A stretch of 64,000 nucleotides of DNA from Frankia sp. QA3. GTDB lineage: Bacteria; Actinomycetota; Actinomycetes; Frankiales; Frankiaceae. The first letter of the stretch is position 1, and each line of letters opens with the position of its first letter. Where the stretch lies: contig NZ_CM001489.1 of the NCBI RefSeq assembly GCF_000262465.1, forward strand, positions 5,897,352 through 5,961,351. Reading direction: 5' to 3'. The notes beneath the pieces are model-generated. The model was not told where the DNA came from and made no database searches. It worked only from the letters and a program-made list of their open reading frames with translations. The position numbers were made by a program, and so were the translations under genes. This document shows, one piece after another, positions 1 through 8,929 of this stretch.

Positions 1-167
1 TTGAGGCCGGCCGGGCCGGCGGCTTCGGCTATGTGGTCGGCGTCGATCGGGTCGGGGAGGGGCACGCCGAGCAGCTGCGCAAGCACGGTGCCGACGTCGT
101 CGTCGAGGACCTGGCCGATCTGCTCGCGCCGTCCGCGCCGTCCGGCCCCGGACGCGGCCCGGCATGA
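1..167 (+). CDS. HAD-family hydrolase, beta-phosphoglucomutase-like (C-terminal end only)
   Basis: Only the last 54 or so codons are in the window (reading frame from base 3, stop TGA at 165-167). The visible residues include AGRAGGFGYVVGVDR and LRKHGADVVVEDLADLL, which match the C-terminal end of beta-phosphoglucomutase-like HAD phosphatases. The stop overlaps the ATG of the following GH65 gene by four bases (ATGA), so the two are translationally coupled. In actinobacteria a beta-phosphoglucomutase and a GH65 phosphorylase commonly form such a pair: the phosphorylase releases beta-glucose-1-phosphate and the mutase converts it to glucose-6-phosphate. The N-terminal catalytic DxD motif lies outside the window. 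Confidence 0.85.
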   Translation, partial: EAGRAGGFGYVVGVDRVGEGHAEQLRKHGADVVVEDLADLLAPSAPSGPGRGPA

Positions 168-2680
168 TCGACAAAGCGTCCTACCTGATCGAGCCGTGGG
201 CGATCCGGGAATCCGGGGTCGACCTCTACGATCTCGGCCGGTCCGAATCGTTGTTCGCTTTGTCCAACGGCCATATCGGGCTGCGCGGAAATCTCGACGA
301 GGGCGATCCGCACGGCCTGCCCGGCTCCTACCTGAACTCCGTGCACGAACTGCGTCCCTTGCCGTACGCCGAGGCTGGGTATGGCTATCCGGAATCCGGC
401 CAGACGGTCATCAACGTCACCGACGGCAAGATCATCCGGTTGCTGGTGGACGACGAGCCGTTCGACATCCGGTACGGCGAACTGCGTTCGCATCAGCGGA
501 TGATCGATTTCCGGGAGGGCGTGCTCCGCCGCGACGTGGAATGGGTCTCACCGGCCGGCCAGATGATCCGGGTGCATTCCGAGCGGCTGGTGTCGTTCTC
601 CCAGCGCTCCATCGCCGCCTTCTACTACGAGATCGAGGCGATCGGCGATCCGGCCCGGGTCGTCATCCAGTCGGAGCTGGTGGCCAACGAGCAGCTCCCG
701 ACCTGGCGCGGTGACCCGCGGGCCGCCGCCGTGCTGGAGTCGCCGCTGGTCTCCGAGCGCCACCGTGCCGACGGGACCAAGGTCGAGACCGTCCACATCA
801 CCCGGCACAGCGAGATCCGGGTCGCCGCTGCCATGGACCACCATTTCGAGGGGCCCGACTCGCTGGGCATCTCCTCGGAGAGCGAGCCGGACGCCGGCCG
901 GGTCACGGCCACGGTCGTGCTCCTGCCCGGCCAGAAGCTGCGGATGGTCAAATGGCTCGCCTACGGCTGGTCCGAGCAGCGGTCCCTGCCGGCGCTGCGC
1001 GACCAGGCCGCGGCCGCGCTCGTCGCCGCCCGCCAGACCGGCTGGGGCGGGCTGGTGCGCGAGCAGAAGGAGTACCTCGACGCGTTCTGGCGCCGCGCCG
1101 ACGTCGAGGTAGGCGGCGACCCGGAGGTCCAGCAGGCCGTCCGGTTCGCGCTGTTCCACGTCCTGCAGTCGGCCGCCCGGGCCGAGCGGCGCGCCATCCC
1201 GGCGAAGGGCCTGACCGGTCCGGGCTACGACGGGCACGCGTTCTGGGATTCCGAGACCTACGTGCTGCCGGTGCTGACCTACACCGCCCCCGCTGCCGCC
1301 GGCGACGCGCTGCGCTGGCGGCACGCGACCCTGCCGCTGGCACGGGAGCGGGCCGAGCTGCTCGACCTCGCCGGCGCGGCCTTCCCCTGGCGCACCATCC
1401 ACGGCGAGGAGTGCTCCGGGTACTGGCCGGCGGGGACGGCGGCGTTCCACGTCAACGCCGACATCGCCGACGCGGTCGCCCGCTACGTCAACGTCACCGA
1501 GGACGAGCGGTTCGAGCGCGAGGTCGGCCTGGAGATCCTGGTCGAAACGGCCCGCCTGTGGCGCTCGCTGGGCCACCACGACCTCGACGGCCGGTTCCGC
1601 ATCGACGGCGTCACCGGACCGGACGAGTACTCGGCGATCGCCGACAACAACGTCTACACGAATCTGATGGCGCAGCGGAACCTCATCGCCGCCGCGGACG
1701 CCGCCCGCCGTCATCCCGACCGCGCCGCCGAGCTCGGCGTGGACGCCGAGGTGACGGCCTCCTGGCGGGACGCGGCCGAGGACATGTTCATCCCCTACGA
1801 CCCCCATCTCGGGGTCCACCCGCAGTCCGAGGGATTCACCGAGCACCAGGTCTGGGACTTCGAGCACACCACGCCCGACCAGTACCCGCTGCTGCTGCAC
1901 TTCCCCTACTTCGACCTCTACCGCAAGCAGGTCGTCAAGCAGGCGGACCTCGTGCTCGCGATGCAGCGCTGCGGCGACGCGTTCACCATGGACGAGAAGA
2001 TCCGCAACTTCGCCTACTACGAGGCGCTGACCGTCCGTGACTCGTCGCTGTCGGCCTGCTGCCAGGCGGTGATGGCCGCCGAGTGCGGCCACCTCTCCCT
2101 CGCCCACGACTACCTGCGCGAGGCCGCGCTGATGGACCTGCGCGACATCGAGCACAACACCGGCGACGGCCTGCACATGGCGTCGCTCGCGGGCAGCTGG
2201 ATCGCTCTCGTGGAGGGCTTCGGCGGCCTGCGCGACGGCGGCGAGGTCATCGCCTTCTCCCCCCGCCTGCCCGAGGGCCTGACCAGGCTCGCCTTCGGCC
2301 TGTGCGTGCGCGGACGCCACCTGCGGGTGGAGGTGTCCGACGCGACGGCCACCTACACCGTCTCGGAGGGCCCGGCGATGACCCTGCTCCACCACGGCCA
2401 GACGGTGCGGGTCCAGCCCCGCGACCCGGTGAGCCTGGACGTGCCGCCCGCCCCCGTGCTGGAACGCCCCAGACAGCCCCCTGGCCGCGAGCCGCTGCGC
2501 TTCCTGCGCCCGCCCGGCGAGGGCAGCCAGCCGAGCCCCGGCGTGGGCTCCAGCGCGGGTGGCGCCGCCAGCATCGGCGGCGGCCACGGCGGTGTCGGCG
2601 GCCACACCGGCGGCCGCGGCGGTGTCGGCAGCGCCGCTGGTGCAGTCCCTTCCAGTACCGGCAGCAGCGTGGACGGCTGA
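164..2680 (+). CDS. Glycoside hydrolase family 65 protein (trehalose/maltose/kojibiose phosphorylase type)
   Basis: 838 residues. The N-terminal GH65 domain begins with a LYDLGRSESLFALSNGHIGLRG-type motif, and the central (alpha/alpha)6 barrel carries TGPDEY, whose Glu488 is the expected general acid. Downstream motifs KQADLVLAM, RDSSLSACC and GDGLHMASLAGSW match the phosphate-binding side of GH65 phosphorylases. Coupling to a beta-phosphoglucomutase-like gene supports phosphorolysis of an alpha-linked glucoside to beta-glucose-1-phosphate plus glucose. The exact disaccharide cannot be told from sequence alone. The last 60 or so residues are a Gly/Ser-rich low-complexity tail (GGHGGVGG-like) not needed by the family. 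Start: ATG overlapping the upstream stop. Confidence 0.92.
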   Translation: MIDKASYLIEPWAIRESGVDLYDLGRSESLFALSNGHIGLRGNLDEGDPHGLPGSYLNSVHELRPLPYAEAGYGYPESGQTVINVTDGKIIRLLVDDEPFDIRYGELRSHQRMIDFREGVLRRDVEWVSPAGQMIRVHSERLVSFSQRSIAAFYYEIEAIGDPARVVIQSELVANEQLPTWRGDPRAAAVLESPLVSERHRADGTKVETVHITRHSEIRVAAAMDHHFEGPDSLGISSESEPDAGRVTATVVLLPGQKLRMVKWLAYGWSEQRSLPALRDQAAAALVAARQTGWGGLVREQKEYLDAFWRRADVEVGGDPEVQQAVRFALFHVLQSAARAERRAIPAKGLTGPGYDGHAFWDSETYVLPVLTYTAPAAAGDALRWRHATLPLARERAELLDLAGAAFPWRTIHGEECSGYWPAGTAAFHVNADIADAVARYVNVTEDERFEREVGLEILVETARLWRSLGHHDLDGRFRIDGVTGPDEYSAIADNNVYTNLMAQRNLIAAADAARRHPDRAAELGVDAEVTASWRDAAEDMFIPYDPHLGVHPQSEGFTEHQVWDFEHTTPDQYPLLLHFPYFDLYRKQVVKQADLVLAMQRCGDAFTMDEKIRNFAYYEALTVRDSSLSACCQAVMAAECGHLSLAHDYLREAALMDLRDIEHNTGDGLHMASLAGSWIALVEGFGGLRDGGEVIAFSPRLPEGLTRLAFGLCVRGRHLRVEVSDATATYTVSEGPAMTLLHHGQTVRVQPRDPVSLDVPPAPVLERPRQPPGREPLRFLRPPGEGSQPSPGVGSSAGGAASIGGGHGGVGGHTGGRGGVGSAAGAVPSSTGSSVDG

Positions 2681-2692
2681 GCGCGCGACGGC

Positions 2693-2716
2693 GGGCGCGG
2701 GGGCTTTCCCGCGCCC
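2693..2716 (+). terminator. Hairpin after the GH65 gene
   Basis: A perfect 9-bp stem (GGGCGCGGG / CCCGCGCCC) with a 6-base loop starts 13 bases after the GH65 stop. There is no U-tract, as is usual for actinobacterial terminators. It would end the HAD-GH65 transcript before tRNA-Gly. Confidence 0.6.
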
Positions 2717-2765
2717 CCGCCGCGCCGCGCCAGCCCATCCATCCGGTACGATGCGGATGCACCAT

Positions 2766-2839
2766 GCGGGCGTAGTTCAGAGGCAGAACACGAGCTTCCC
2801 AAGCTTGCAACGCGGGTTCGATTCCCGTCGCCCGCTCCA
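2766..2839 (+). tRNA. tRNA-Gly (anticodon CCC)
   Basis: A full cloverleaf is visible: acceptor GCGGGCG pairing with CGCCCGC, a D arm GTTC/GAAC, an anticodon stem CGAGC/GCTTG around loop TTCCCAA (anticodon CCC), and a T arm with TTCGATT. The CCA end is encoded at 2837-2839. CCC reads GGG glycine codons. Confidence 0.95.
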
Positions 2840-3148
2840 CTTTGGGAGTCGTCTGTCAGACGAGGTCTGACCAGGGCGTTTCGCAATGTCTGTCGGGGGG
2901 CCGAGCCCCCCGGAACCCCCCACGATTGCGGTGTGGTGTGGGGTGGTGCGCTGGGCTCGGGGGCTTGTAGTAGCCCATTCTGATCACTTATTCGTGGTGG
3001 ATCTACCGTGACTCTGGGCGGCCGTTCGGCCGGGTATCGGGGTTGACGGCCGGGCTGTGGGCGGCACTGCGTGCATGCGGTTGGCGTTCCCGCCGGGTTC
3101 CGGGGATGGGTCGAGGCGGGGGCTGGTCGGATTGGTTCTGCGGGGCCG
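2840..3148. other. Spacer between tRNA-Gly and the PfkB gene
   Basis: No convincing gene. It holds one strong hairpin (2894-2912). The open frame of the PfkB gene continues upstream into this stretch but without family similarity. Confidence 0.5.
2894..2912 (+). terminator. GC-rich hairpin downstream of tRNA-Gly
   Basis: Perfect 8-bp stem CGGGGGGC / GCCCCCCG with a 3-base loop, 55 bases after the tRNA end. Likely transcription terminator of the tRNA transcript. Confidence 0.6.
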
Positions 3149-4264
3149 GTGGTGATCGGTGGCGCGCCGTACGCGGGCCGCCCGTCGGGGCGGTGCGGGC
3201 ACGCGGTCGGCCCGTGGGTCGGTCACGGGACCGGGCACCCGGGCGGACATGCGGTCGGGGGTCGGTGCTCACCTGGCCCGATTCGGCGGGCTCTCGCCAT
3301 CGAACCCGGGTGGGCGGTCGGCGGGGGGCGGTTCCTCGTCGTCGGGGCGTTCGTGCTCGACTGCCTGGTCAGCACGCCGCGCTTGCCGGGCTGGGGCCAG
3401 GATGTTCGTGCCGAGGCGATGTGGACCGTTCCGGGCGGGAAGGCGCTCAACCAGGCGGTGACCCTGGGCCGGCTCGGTGTGCGGGTGGCCGCGGTGGGGG
3501 CGGTGGGAGCGGACGTGGTGGGTGCGGCCGTCCGGGCGGCGCTGGTCGGCGAGGGGGTCGACGTGTCGGCGATGGCGGCGGTCCCGGACGCGCCGACGCC
3601 CGTCTGCGTCGTCCACGTCCGTGACGACGGCGAGAAGGCGGTCGTCTGGCGGGTTCCCGAAGCGTTGGCCGTCACCCCCGATCAGGTCCACGCCGCGGCG
3701 GCGGGTGGTCCGGTCGACGCGGCGCTGGTGACGTTCGAGTTCGCCGAGCGGGCCGCCGACCTCATCACCGCGGCCGCCAAGGTCGCCCTGTGGGTCGTCG
3801 TCAACCCGGCGCCGGCGCCGGTCGACCCGGCGGTCGTCGAGACCGTTCCGTGGGAGCTGGTCGACATCCTCGTTCCCAACGAGGCCGAGGCTCGCGCGTT
3901 ACTCGCCGGGCGGGCCGCCGCCCACGGGCCCGCCGGACGGCTCGCCGAGGCCGTCTCCGAGACGTTCGGCGTCCCGACCGTCTGCGTCACCCACGGCGAA
4001 CGAGGATGTGTGCTGCGGACCGGCGGCGCGACGACCACCCACCCCGCCGCCGCGGCGAGAGTGATCGACACGACCGCGGCCAGCGACGCCTTCACCGCCG
4101 TGCTCGCCGCCCGCCTGGTCGTGGGCCGCGACCCGGCCACCGCCGTCCGGCAGGCGCAGGCGGCCGCGGCCCTCACGGTCAGCCGGGCCGGCGCCTACGA
4201 GGCGCTTCCCACCGTCGGCGAGCTCCGTGAGCTGGTGTTCGGCCTACCGGACCCGTCGGTGTAG
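3149..4264 (+). CDS. PfkB-family carbohydrate kinase (ribokinase-like)
   Basis: The PfkB fold begins at FLVVGAFVLDCL (about base 3329) and contains the N-terminal signature GGKALNQAVTLGRLG, the PNEAEA segment, a VCVTHGERG stretch, and the C-terminal ATP/anion-hole region DTTAASDAFTA (4067-4093). The family consensus there is DTxGAGD; here GAG is replaced by AAS while the catalytic Asp is kept. Transfer of phosphate to a sugar or nucleoside is expected; the substrate is unknown. The first start codons in frame before the fold are GTG at 3149 and 3152, which leave a roughly 60-residue Gly/Arg-rich leader; an upstream GTG at 3071 is also in frame. The 312-residue core matches the usual family length. 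Convergent with the GT4 gene. Confidence 0.8.
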   Translation: MVIGGAPYAGRPSGRCGHAVGPWVGHGTGHPGGHAVGGRCSPGPIRRALAIEPGWAVGGGRFLVVGAFVLDCLVSTPRLPGWGQDVRAEAMWTVPGGKALNQAVTLGRLGVRVAAVGAVGADVVGAAVRAALVGEGVDVSAMAAVPDAPTPVCVVHVRDDGEKAVVWRVPEALAVTPDQVHAAAAGGPVDAALVTFEFAERAADLITAAAKVALWVVVNPAPAPVDPAVVETVPWELVDILVPNEAEARALLAGRAAAHGPAGRLAEAVSETFGVPTVCVTHGERGCVLRTGGATTTHPAAAARVIDTTAASDAFTAVLAARLVVGRDPATAVRQAQAAAALTVSRAGAYEALPTVGELRELVFGLPDPSV

Positions 4265-4360
4265 GGCCCGCCAGGCGCAGGAGGCGGAATCGCTCCCGTC
4301 GGACCGGCCGCGCGCCGCCGGGGTCCGGTGGACGCCGCGTGCCTGCGGACCGGCGAGATC

Positions 4361-5767
4361 TCAGGAACGCGCGGCGTCCGCTCGATCGGGTCCTCCCTGT
4401 TGGCTGTCGGGCTGGGTGTGGGCGGGCTGGGTGTGGGCGGGCAGGGAGGGGGGCGCCGGGCGCGGCCGGGGGAGGCGGAGCGGGTGTGGCGGATGGCCTC
4501 GGTGCCCGACGCCCGGCAGGGCCGCGGCGGCCGCCGTGAACTGGGCGATGCCGCGGCGGTAGGCGTCCTCCTTGCGGCGGGCGATCGTCACCGGGTCGAT
4601 CTCGGCAACGCCGAGCCGGCCCCGGGTGCCGCAGGCGGCGGCGCGCGCAGGGTCGAGCAGGAACGGTGCGAGCGCGGTGGCCAGCGCCTCGGCGTCGCCG
4701 GGGGGGACCGCGGTCCCGGACCCCCAGCGCTCGACGAACGGCGCCACGCCCGTCCGGGTCGTGGTGACCACCGGCCGGCCGGCTGCCATCGCCTCGACGG
4801 CGGCGATCGAGAAACTCTCGAAGCGGCTGGGTACGGCGACGGCGCGCGCCCGCCGGTAGAGGTCGCGGACCTCGGCACCGGACAGATGGCCGGGGAACTC
4901 GACGTCCAGGCCGAGCTCGCGCGCCCGCCGGGCGAGCCAGGTGCCGGCGGGGGCGCCGCCGATCGTGCCGGCGGGGCGGCCGGCGAGCACCAGCCGGTGG
5001 GCGATGCCCGCGCGGTTGAGCCGCGCGGACGCGTCGAGCAGGACGTCCACTCCCTTGTACGCCTCCAGGCGGCCGACCGCGGCGACCGTCGGCGCCGTGC
5101 CGGCGACGTCCGGGACGTCGCGCCAGGGGTTGGCGTCGAACGGGTTCGGGATCACCTCCACCGCGCGTCGACCCAACCAGCCGCGCTCGCGCAGGGTGTC
5201 GACGAGCAGCTGCGAAGGTGAGGTCACCACGGCGGCGAGGTCGGCGGAGATCTGGTCGAGCCGGTCGGCGAGCCGGCCCTTGCGCCCGATCGGCTGGCCG
5301 GCGAGCTGGACGGTGAGCATGGTCGGGCAGTGCAGGTGGATGGCGAGCGGGCGGGTGCGGTACAGCGCCTGGACCAGGCCGCGGGTCTCCCCGTCCTGCG
5401 TCTCGATCACGTCCGGGCGCAGGCCGAGGCGGCGCATCCAGAAGCTGTAGGACAACGGCAGGCTGGCCCGCAGCGTGATCGAGTCCCGCGGGTACAGGGG
5501 CCCGCGCAGTCGCGCCCCGACCGGGCCCAGACCGCGGCTGACCGGGACCCGCAGCAGCGGCCGCCGGTGCACGTGCACCCCGTCCTGCACGGAGTCGACG
5601 ATCCGGTGACCCTGGGCGCAGAGCACGTGCACCTCGTGCCCGAGCCTCGCGAGCGCGACGGCCAGCGTCGCCGTGTAGCTGCCCGCACCGTCCCAGACGA
5701 CCGGCGGGTACTGCTCGCAGAAGAACAGGATGCACAGGGCGCGTAACGATCGGACCGAATCCGCCAT
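4361..5767 (-). CDS. Glycosyltransferase family 4 (GT-B fold)
   Basis: 468 residues starting at ATG with GGAGAC upstream. The N-terminal half carries the acceptor-side FFCEQYPPVVWDGAGSYT motif (a glycine-rich loop typical of GT4), and the C-terminal half has VGRLEAYKGVDVLL (231-244) followed by the E-x7-E motif E317-SFSIAAV-E325 that binds the nucleotide-sugar. It should be a cytosolic retaining transferase building a glycolipid, glycan or metabolite glycoside; the acceptor cannot be inferred. The C-terminal 60 residues are Pro/His-rich and include a duplicated PAHTQ segment encoded by a 15-bp repeat. It stands alone, convergent with the PfkB kinase, with a 1.1-kb upstream region. Confidence 0.88.
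   Translation of the reverse strand: MADSVRSLRALCILFFCEQYPPVVWDGAGSYTATLAVALARLGHEVHVLCAQGHRIVDSVQDGVHVHRRPLLRVPVSRGLGPVGARLRGPLYPRDSITLRASLPLSYSFWMRRLGLRPDVIETQDGETRGLVQALYRTRPLAIHLHCPTMLTVQLAGQPIGRKGRLADRLDQISADLAAVVTSPSQLLVDTLRERGWLGRRAVEVIPNPFDANPWRDVPDVAGTAPTVAAVGRLEAYKGVDVLLDASARLNRAGIAHRLVLAGRPAGTIGGAPAGTWLARRARELGLDVEFPGHLSGAEVRDLYRRARAVAVPSRFESFSIAAVEAMAAGRPVVTTTRTGVAPFVERWGSGTAVPPGDAEALATALAPFLLDPARAAACGTRGRLGVAEIDPVTIARRKEDAYRRGIAQFTAAAAALPGVGHRGHPPHPLRLPRPRPAPPSLPAHTQPAHTQPDSQQGGPDRADAARS
4409..4438. repeat. 15-bp tandem repeat (2 copies) in the GT4 3' end
   Basis: Two adjacent identical units GGGCTGGGTGTGGGC plus a partial third. They encode PAHTQ repeats on the minus strand, in frame. 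Confidence 0.8.
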
Positions 5768-6881
5768 GCGTCTCCGTTTCTACCAGTCCGGTCGCCGGAG
5801 CATGCGGGAATGATGGGAATACGTTACCGCGGACCTCGTGAGTGGCCGGGTGATTGCCGGTGAGCGTTCGGCGATTCGCCATGGATGGTCCGGCTGGGTG
5901 CGGTGGAATTGCATCCCGCGATGCTCCGCCGATATTGTCCGGGCAGGTCCGATCCCGTCGATGATCGGTCGGGAGTCGGTTGTTCGTCCGAGCTTGCGGG
6001 CAAAAGTGGGTCGCTGTCTTTTGCCGGAGGTCGAGGGTATCCGGCCATGCCGAGGACGGCTCCGGCGCGAACACGATGGCTTCTGATCCGCGCTTCTCGG
6101 CCTGGTAGCGGCAGCTACCGGACCACCGGAAGATTACCGAGGCGGGCGATAGCGAATCACCTTGATGGTTGTTTACCGTGGCGTGGAAACGAATTCCTGG
6201 CGGCCGGCCATGTGATCAGGGAGGGTCGGGGCAGGCCGTCGCAATTCCCGTGGGCGGGGGTCTGCGGTCGGCGTGCCGCCCCGCCCCGACCGAATTCTCC
6301 CCGGGGGAGGCTCGGCAGCCGGTCGGAGTGGGACGGGGTCAGTGCGGTGGGACGGGGGCAGGCGCCGGGGGAGGGATGGTTCTGCGTCGGAAGTTTTCGC
6401 GGCGGGCTCGGGGTTCGTGCCGACGCCGGCGGGTGACGGCGATGCCGTCCGTGGTGCGTCCGGCTCATGGTGCGTCCGGCTCATGGTGCGTCCGGCTCGT
6501 GGCGCACCGGCATCATCCGGCCCCATCTTCCATTGTGTAAGCATGACGAAACGGAACGAAACAACAATCCGGTCATCCGGACAACTCGGATACGACGCTG
6601 AGGCCGCCGAGCTCCGGCGTGGGACGCGCCGCATGCGCCGAGAGTGGCCGGATCGTTGCGGGGAACAGGTCATCCGCGGGTGCTTCACCAAACGTGCCGC
6701 GGGTCGCCGGTCTCGGGCGTCGAGTCGATCGCCAGCGCTTCGGGTCGGAGGTAGCGTTGCCCTTTTCGCTCCGCCGACGGCGATCCCTGTGCCGGACCGG
6801 CGGATCCGCGTGCCTTGGTGAATCGGGCCCCGGCCGGAGACCACCAGACCGGGGCCGTCGAGACTGTGAGGGAGGGCGTCG
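5768..6881. other. 1.1-kb gene-free region
   Basis: No open frame here has family resemblance or actinobacterial codon bias. The region is somewhat richer in A/T than its neighbours in places (5880-6190 and 6525-6600). It carries a 16-bp triplicate repeat (6455-6502). It separates the divergent GT4 and amidotransferase genes and should hold both promoters. Confidence 0.5.
6455..6502. repeat. 16-bp tandem repeat, three copies, intergenic
   Basis: Units of TGCGTCCGGCTCATGG at 6455-6470 and 6471-6486 are identical; the third (6487-6502) has one change. Confidence 0.85.
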
Positions 6882-7772
6882 ATGTGCCACCTGTTCGCGA
6901 TGAGTAGTGGCCCGAAGCGGATCAAGGCCACGTTCTGGCTGCTGGACGCGCCCGAGAGCCCACGCGCGGCCACCTTGCGAACGCCGGACGGCGCCGGGCT
7001 CGGCGCCTTCGACGCAGACGGGGTCCCGCAGGTGGTGAGGCAGGCCATCCGTAGCCGCGCGGACACGGCGTTCGCCCGGGAGGCCCAGGACGTCATCTCG
7101 TCGACCTTCGTCGCGCACGTGCGGCACGCCTCCACCGGCCGGGCCAGCGACGCCAACACGCACCCGTTCGTCCGCGACGGGCGGATCTTCGCTCACAACG
7201 GGGTGATCGAGGGGTTGGGCAAGCTGGACGCGGAGCTCGGCACGGCCGGCCTGCCGGTCCTCGGCGACACCGACTCCGAGCGCTTCTTCGCGCTGGTCAC
7301 CCGGGAGATCGACGCCCATGACGGCGACGTCGGCGAGGGCATCGCCTCGGCGGCGCGCTGGGCCGCGCAGAACCTCCCCCTCTACTCCATCAACATGATC
7401 CTCATCACCGACCGGGAGCTGTGGGCGCTGCGTTACCCGGACACCAACGGCCTCTACGTGCTCCAGCGCGGCGCCGGCGGACGCAACGATCGCCATCTCG
7501 ACCATGCCAGCCCGTTCAGCGAGATCCGGGTCCGGTCCCTCGATCTGCTCGACGAGCCGGCGGTGGTGGTCGAGAGCGAGCGGATGGACGAGGATCCGCG
7601 CTGGCGGTTGATGGAAAGCGGCGAGCTGCTCCACGTCGCGGCCGATCTCACGGTGACGTCGCGGATCGTGCTCGACGGCCCGCCCGTCCACCAGCTTTCC
7701 CTGGAGGATCTGCGGCCCGAGGCTGCCGTGTCGCAGACCACCGCGGTGCCCGATCTGCCGCTGTCCGCCTGA
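6882..7772 (+). CDS. Class II glutamine amidotransferase (GATase_4 / YafJ-like)
   Basis: 296 residues. The start ATG is followed directly by Cys2 (MCHLFAM), the N-terminal nucleophile of Ntn-type glutaminases once Met is removed, with GAGGGAGGG upstream as ribosome site. Other family motifs are HVRHASTGRASDANTHPF, the FAHNGVI oxyanion segment and a GDTDSERFF motif. The family (YafJ, EgtC-related) hydrolyses gamma-glutamyl amide bonds; the physiological substrate is not deducible. EgtC works with EgtB and EgtD in ergothioneine synthesis, but those genes are not adjacent, so a general YafJ-like call is safer. The gene appears monocistronic. Confidence 0.85.
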   Translation: MCHLFAMSSGPKRIKATFWLLDAPESPRAATLRTPDGAGLGAFDADGVPQVVRQAIRSRADTAFAREAQDVISSTFVAHVRHASTGRASDANTHPFVRDGRIFAHNGVIEGLGKLDAELGTAGLPVLGDTDSERFFALVTREIDAHDGDVGEGIASAARWAAQNLPLYSINMILITDRELWALRYPDTNGLYVLQRGAGGRNDRHLDHASPFSEIRVRSLDLLDEPAVVVESERMDEDPRWRLMESGELLHVAADLTVTSRIVLDGPPVHQLSLEDLRPEAAVSQTTAVPDLPLSA

Positions 7773-7964
7773 CCCGGGCACCTCGGGCGCGGCGCCCGTT
7801 TCGCCAGGCCCTGTCCGTCAGCTCCCGCCTGCGTCGGCGGCCCGCCCGCCGTTCCCACCCGGTTCGATGAAACCTGCCGACATAGCGGGCGTACGCACGG
7901 GGTAGCAATGGTGCACGGGCAATGATGCGGACAGTCGCAGTTCCCTGCGCGGAAGGGGCTCGTC

Positions 7965-8843
7965 GTGGTACTTGAAGTCGGCAGGATCGGGCTTTGGGCA
8001 GCCCAGCGGCAGTGGCCGACGGACGTCCGGTCGCGGGCGGAGGTCGCCGCCGAGGTGGCGGCGATGGGTATCCCGACGTTGTGGATCGGCGGCGCCAGCG
8101 GGGATCTGGAGCTCCCCGCCGCCATCCTGGATGGCACCGAAGGGCTCGTGGTCGGCACGAGCATCCTGAATATCTGGACCGAGAAGGCGGACATCGTCGC
8201 CGACCATTACGCGATGCTCGCCAAGGCCCACCCCGACCGGCTGCTGCTCGGGTTCGGCGTCGGGCACCGGGACCCGGTGGAGAAGCTGACCGGCCGCCGC
8301 TGGGAGCGGCCGGTCGAGGTCCTCCTCGACTACCTCGACACGCTCGACGAGCTCGGGGTTCCCCGGTCCGACCAGGCGCTGGCGGCGCTCGGTCCCCGGA
8401 TGCTGGGGATCGCGGCCCGGCGCACCGCAGGTGCCCTGCCGTACCTCGTCACGCCCGAGCACACCCGGCGGGCGCGGGAGATCATGGGGCCGGACGCGCT
8501 GCTCGCCCCCGAGCAGAAGATCGTGCTCGACCCCGACCCCGGCAGCGCCCGTGCGGTGGCCCGTCAGGGGCTCGCCTTCTACCTCAGGCAGCCGAACTAC
8601 GCCAACAACCTGCGCCGGCTCGGATTCACCGACGCCGACCTGGCCGGGACCGGTTCCGACCGACTCGTCGACGCCCTGGTCGCCTGGGGCGACCTGGACA
8701 CCGTCCTGGCTCGGATCGCCGAGCATCACCAGGCGGGCGCGGACCACGTCGCCGTGCAGGTCCTGACCCCGACGCCCACCCAGCTCCCGCTCGCGCAATG
8801 GGACCGTCTCGCCGGCGCGATCAACGCCCTCGCGTCCCCCTGA
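7965..8843 (+). CDS. LLM-class F420-dependent oxidoreductase
   Basis: 292 residues with GTG start and a GGAAGGGG ribosome site at 7951. The sequence has the luciferase-like TIM-barrel pattern: GRIGLW at the N terminus, PTLWIGG, a VVGTSILNIWT strand, and LLLGFGVGH. In actinobacteria this subgroup of about 290 residues is assigned to coenzyme F420-dependent oxidation or reduction of an unknown substrate. Cytosolic. It lies 190 bases after the amidotransferase and has its own promoter region or is weakly co-transcribed. The F420 assignment follows from family knowledge. Confidence 0.82.
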   Translation: MVLEVGRIGLWAAQRQWPTDVRSRAEVAAEVAAMGIPTLWIGGASGDLELPAAILDGTEGLVVGTSILNIWTEKADIVADHYAMLAKAHPDRLLLGFGVGHRDPVEKLTGRRWERPVEVLLDYLDTLDELGVPRSDQALAALGPRMLGIAARRTAGALPYLVTPEHTRRAREIMGPDALLAPEQKIVLDPDPGSARAVARQGLAFYLRQPNYANNLRRLGFTDADLAGTGSDRLVDALVAWGDLDTVLARIAEHHQAGADHVAVQVLTPTPTQLPLAQWDRLAGAINALASP

Positions 8844-8929
8844 GCAGGCGGAACATCATGGGGTAGTCTTCTCGACAACCGATCAATTCGCCTGCCCTGT
8901 GTCTGCGGCCGAGTCACGGAGAGTGACGC

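Noticed and set aside
548..2605. Long antisense open frame opposite the GH65 gene
   Set aside because: It mirrors the codon pattern of the real gene in high-GC DNA; the protein is Arg/Gly/Val/Asp-rich with no domain.
2766..2839. tRNA-Gly as an integration site
   Set aside because: The following genes look chromosomal and no direct repeat of the tRNA end was seen.
6173..7159. Minus-strand open frame covering the gap and the amidotransferase start
   Set aside because: Overlaps the well-supported amidotransferase and has Ser/Arg/Pro-rich random character.
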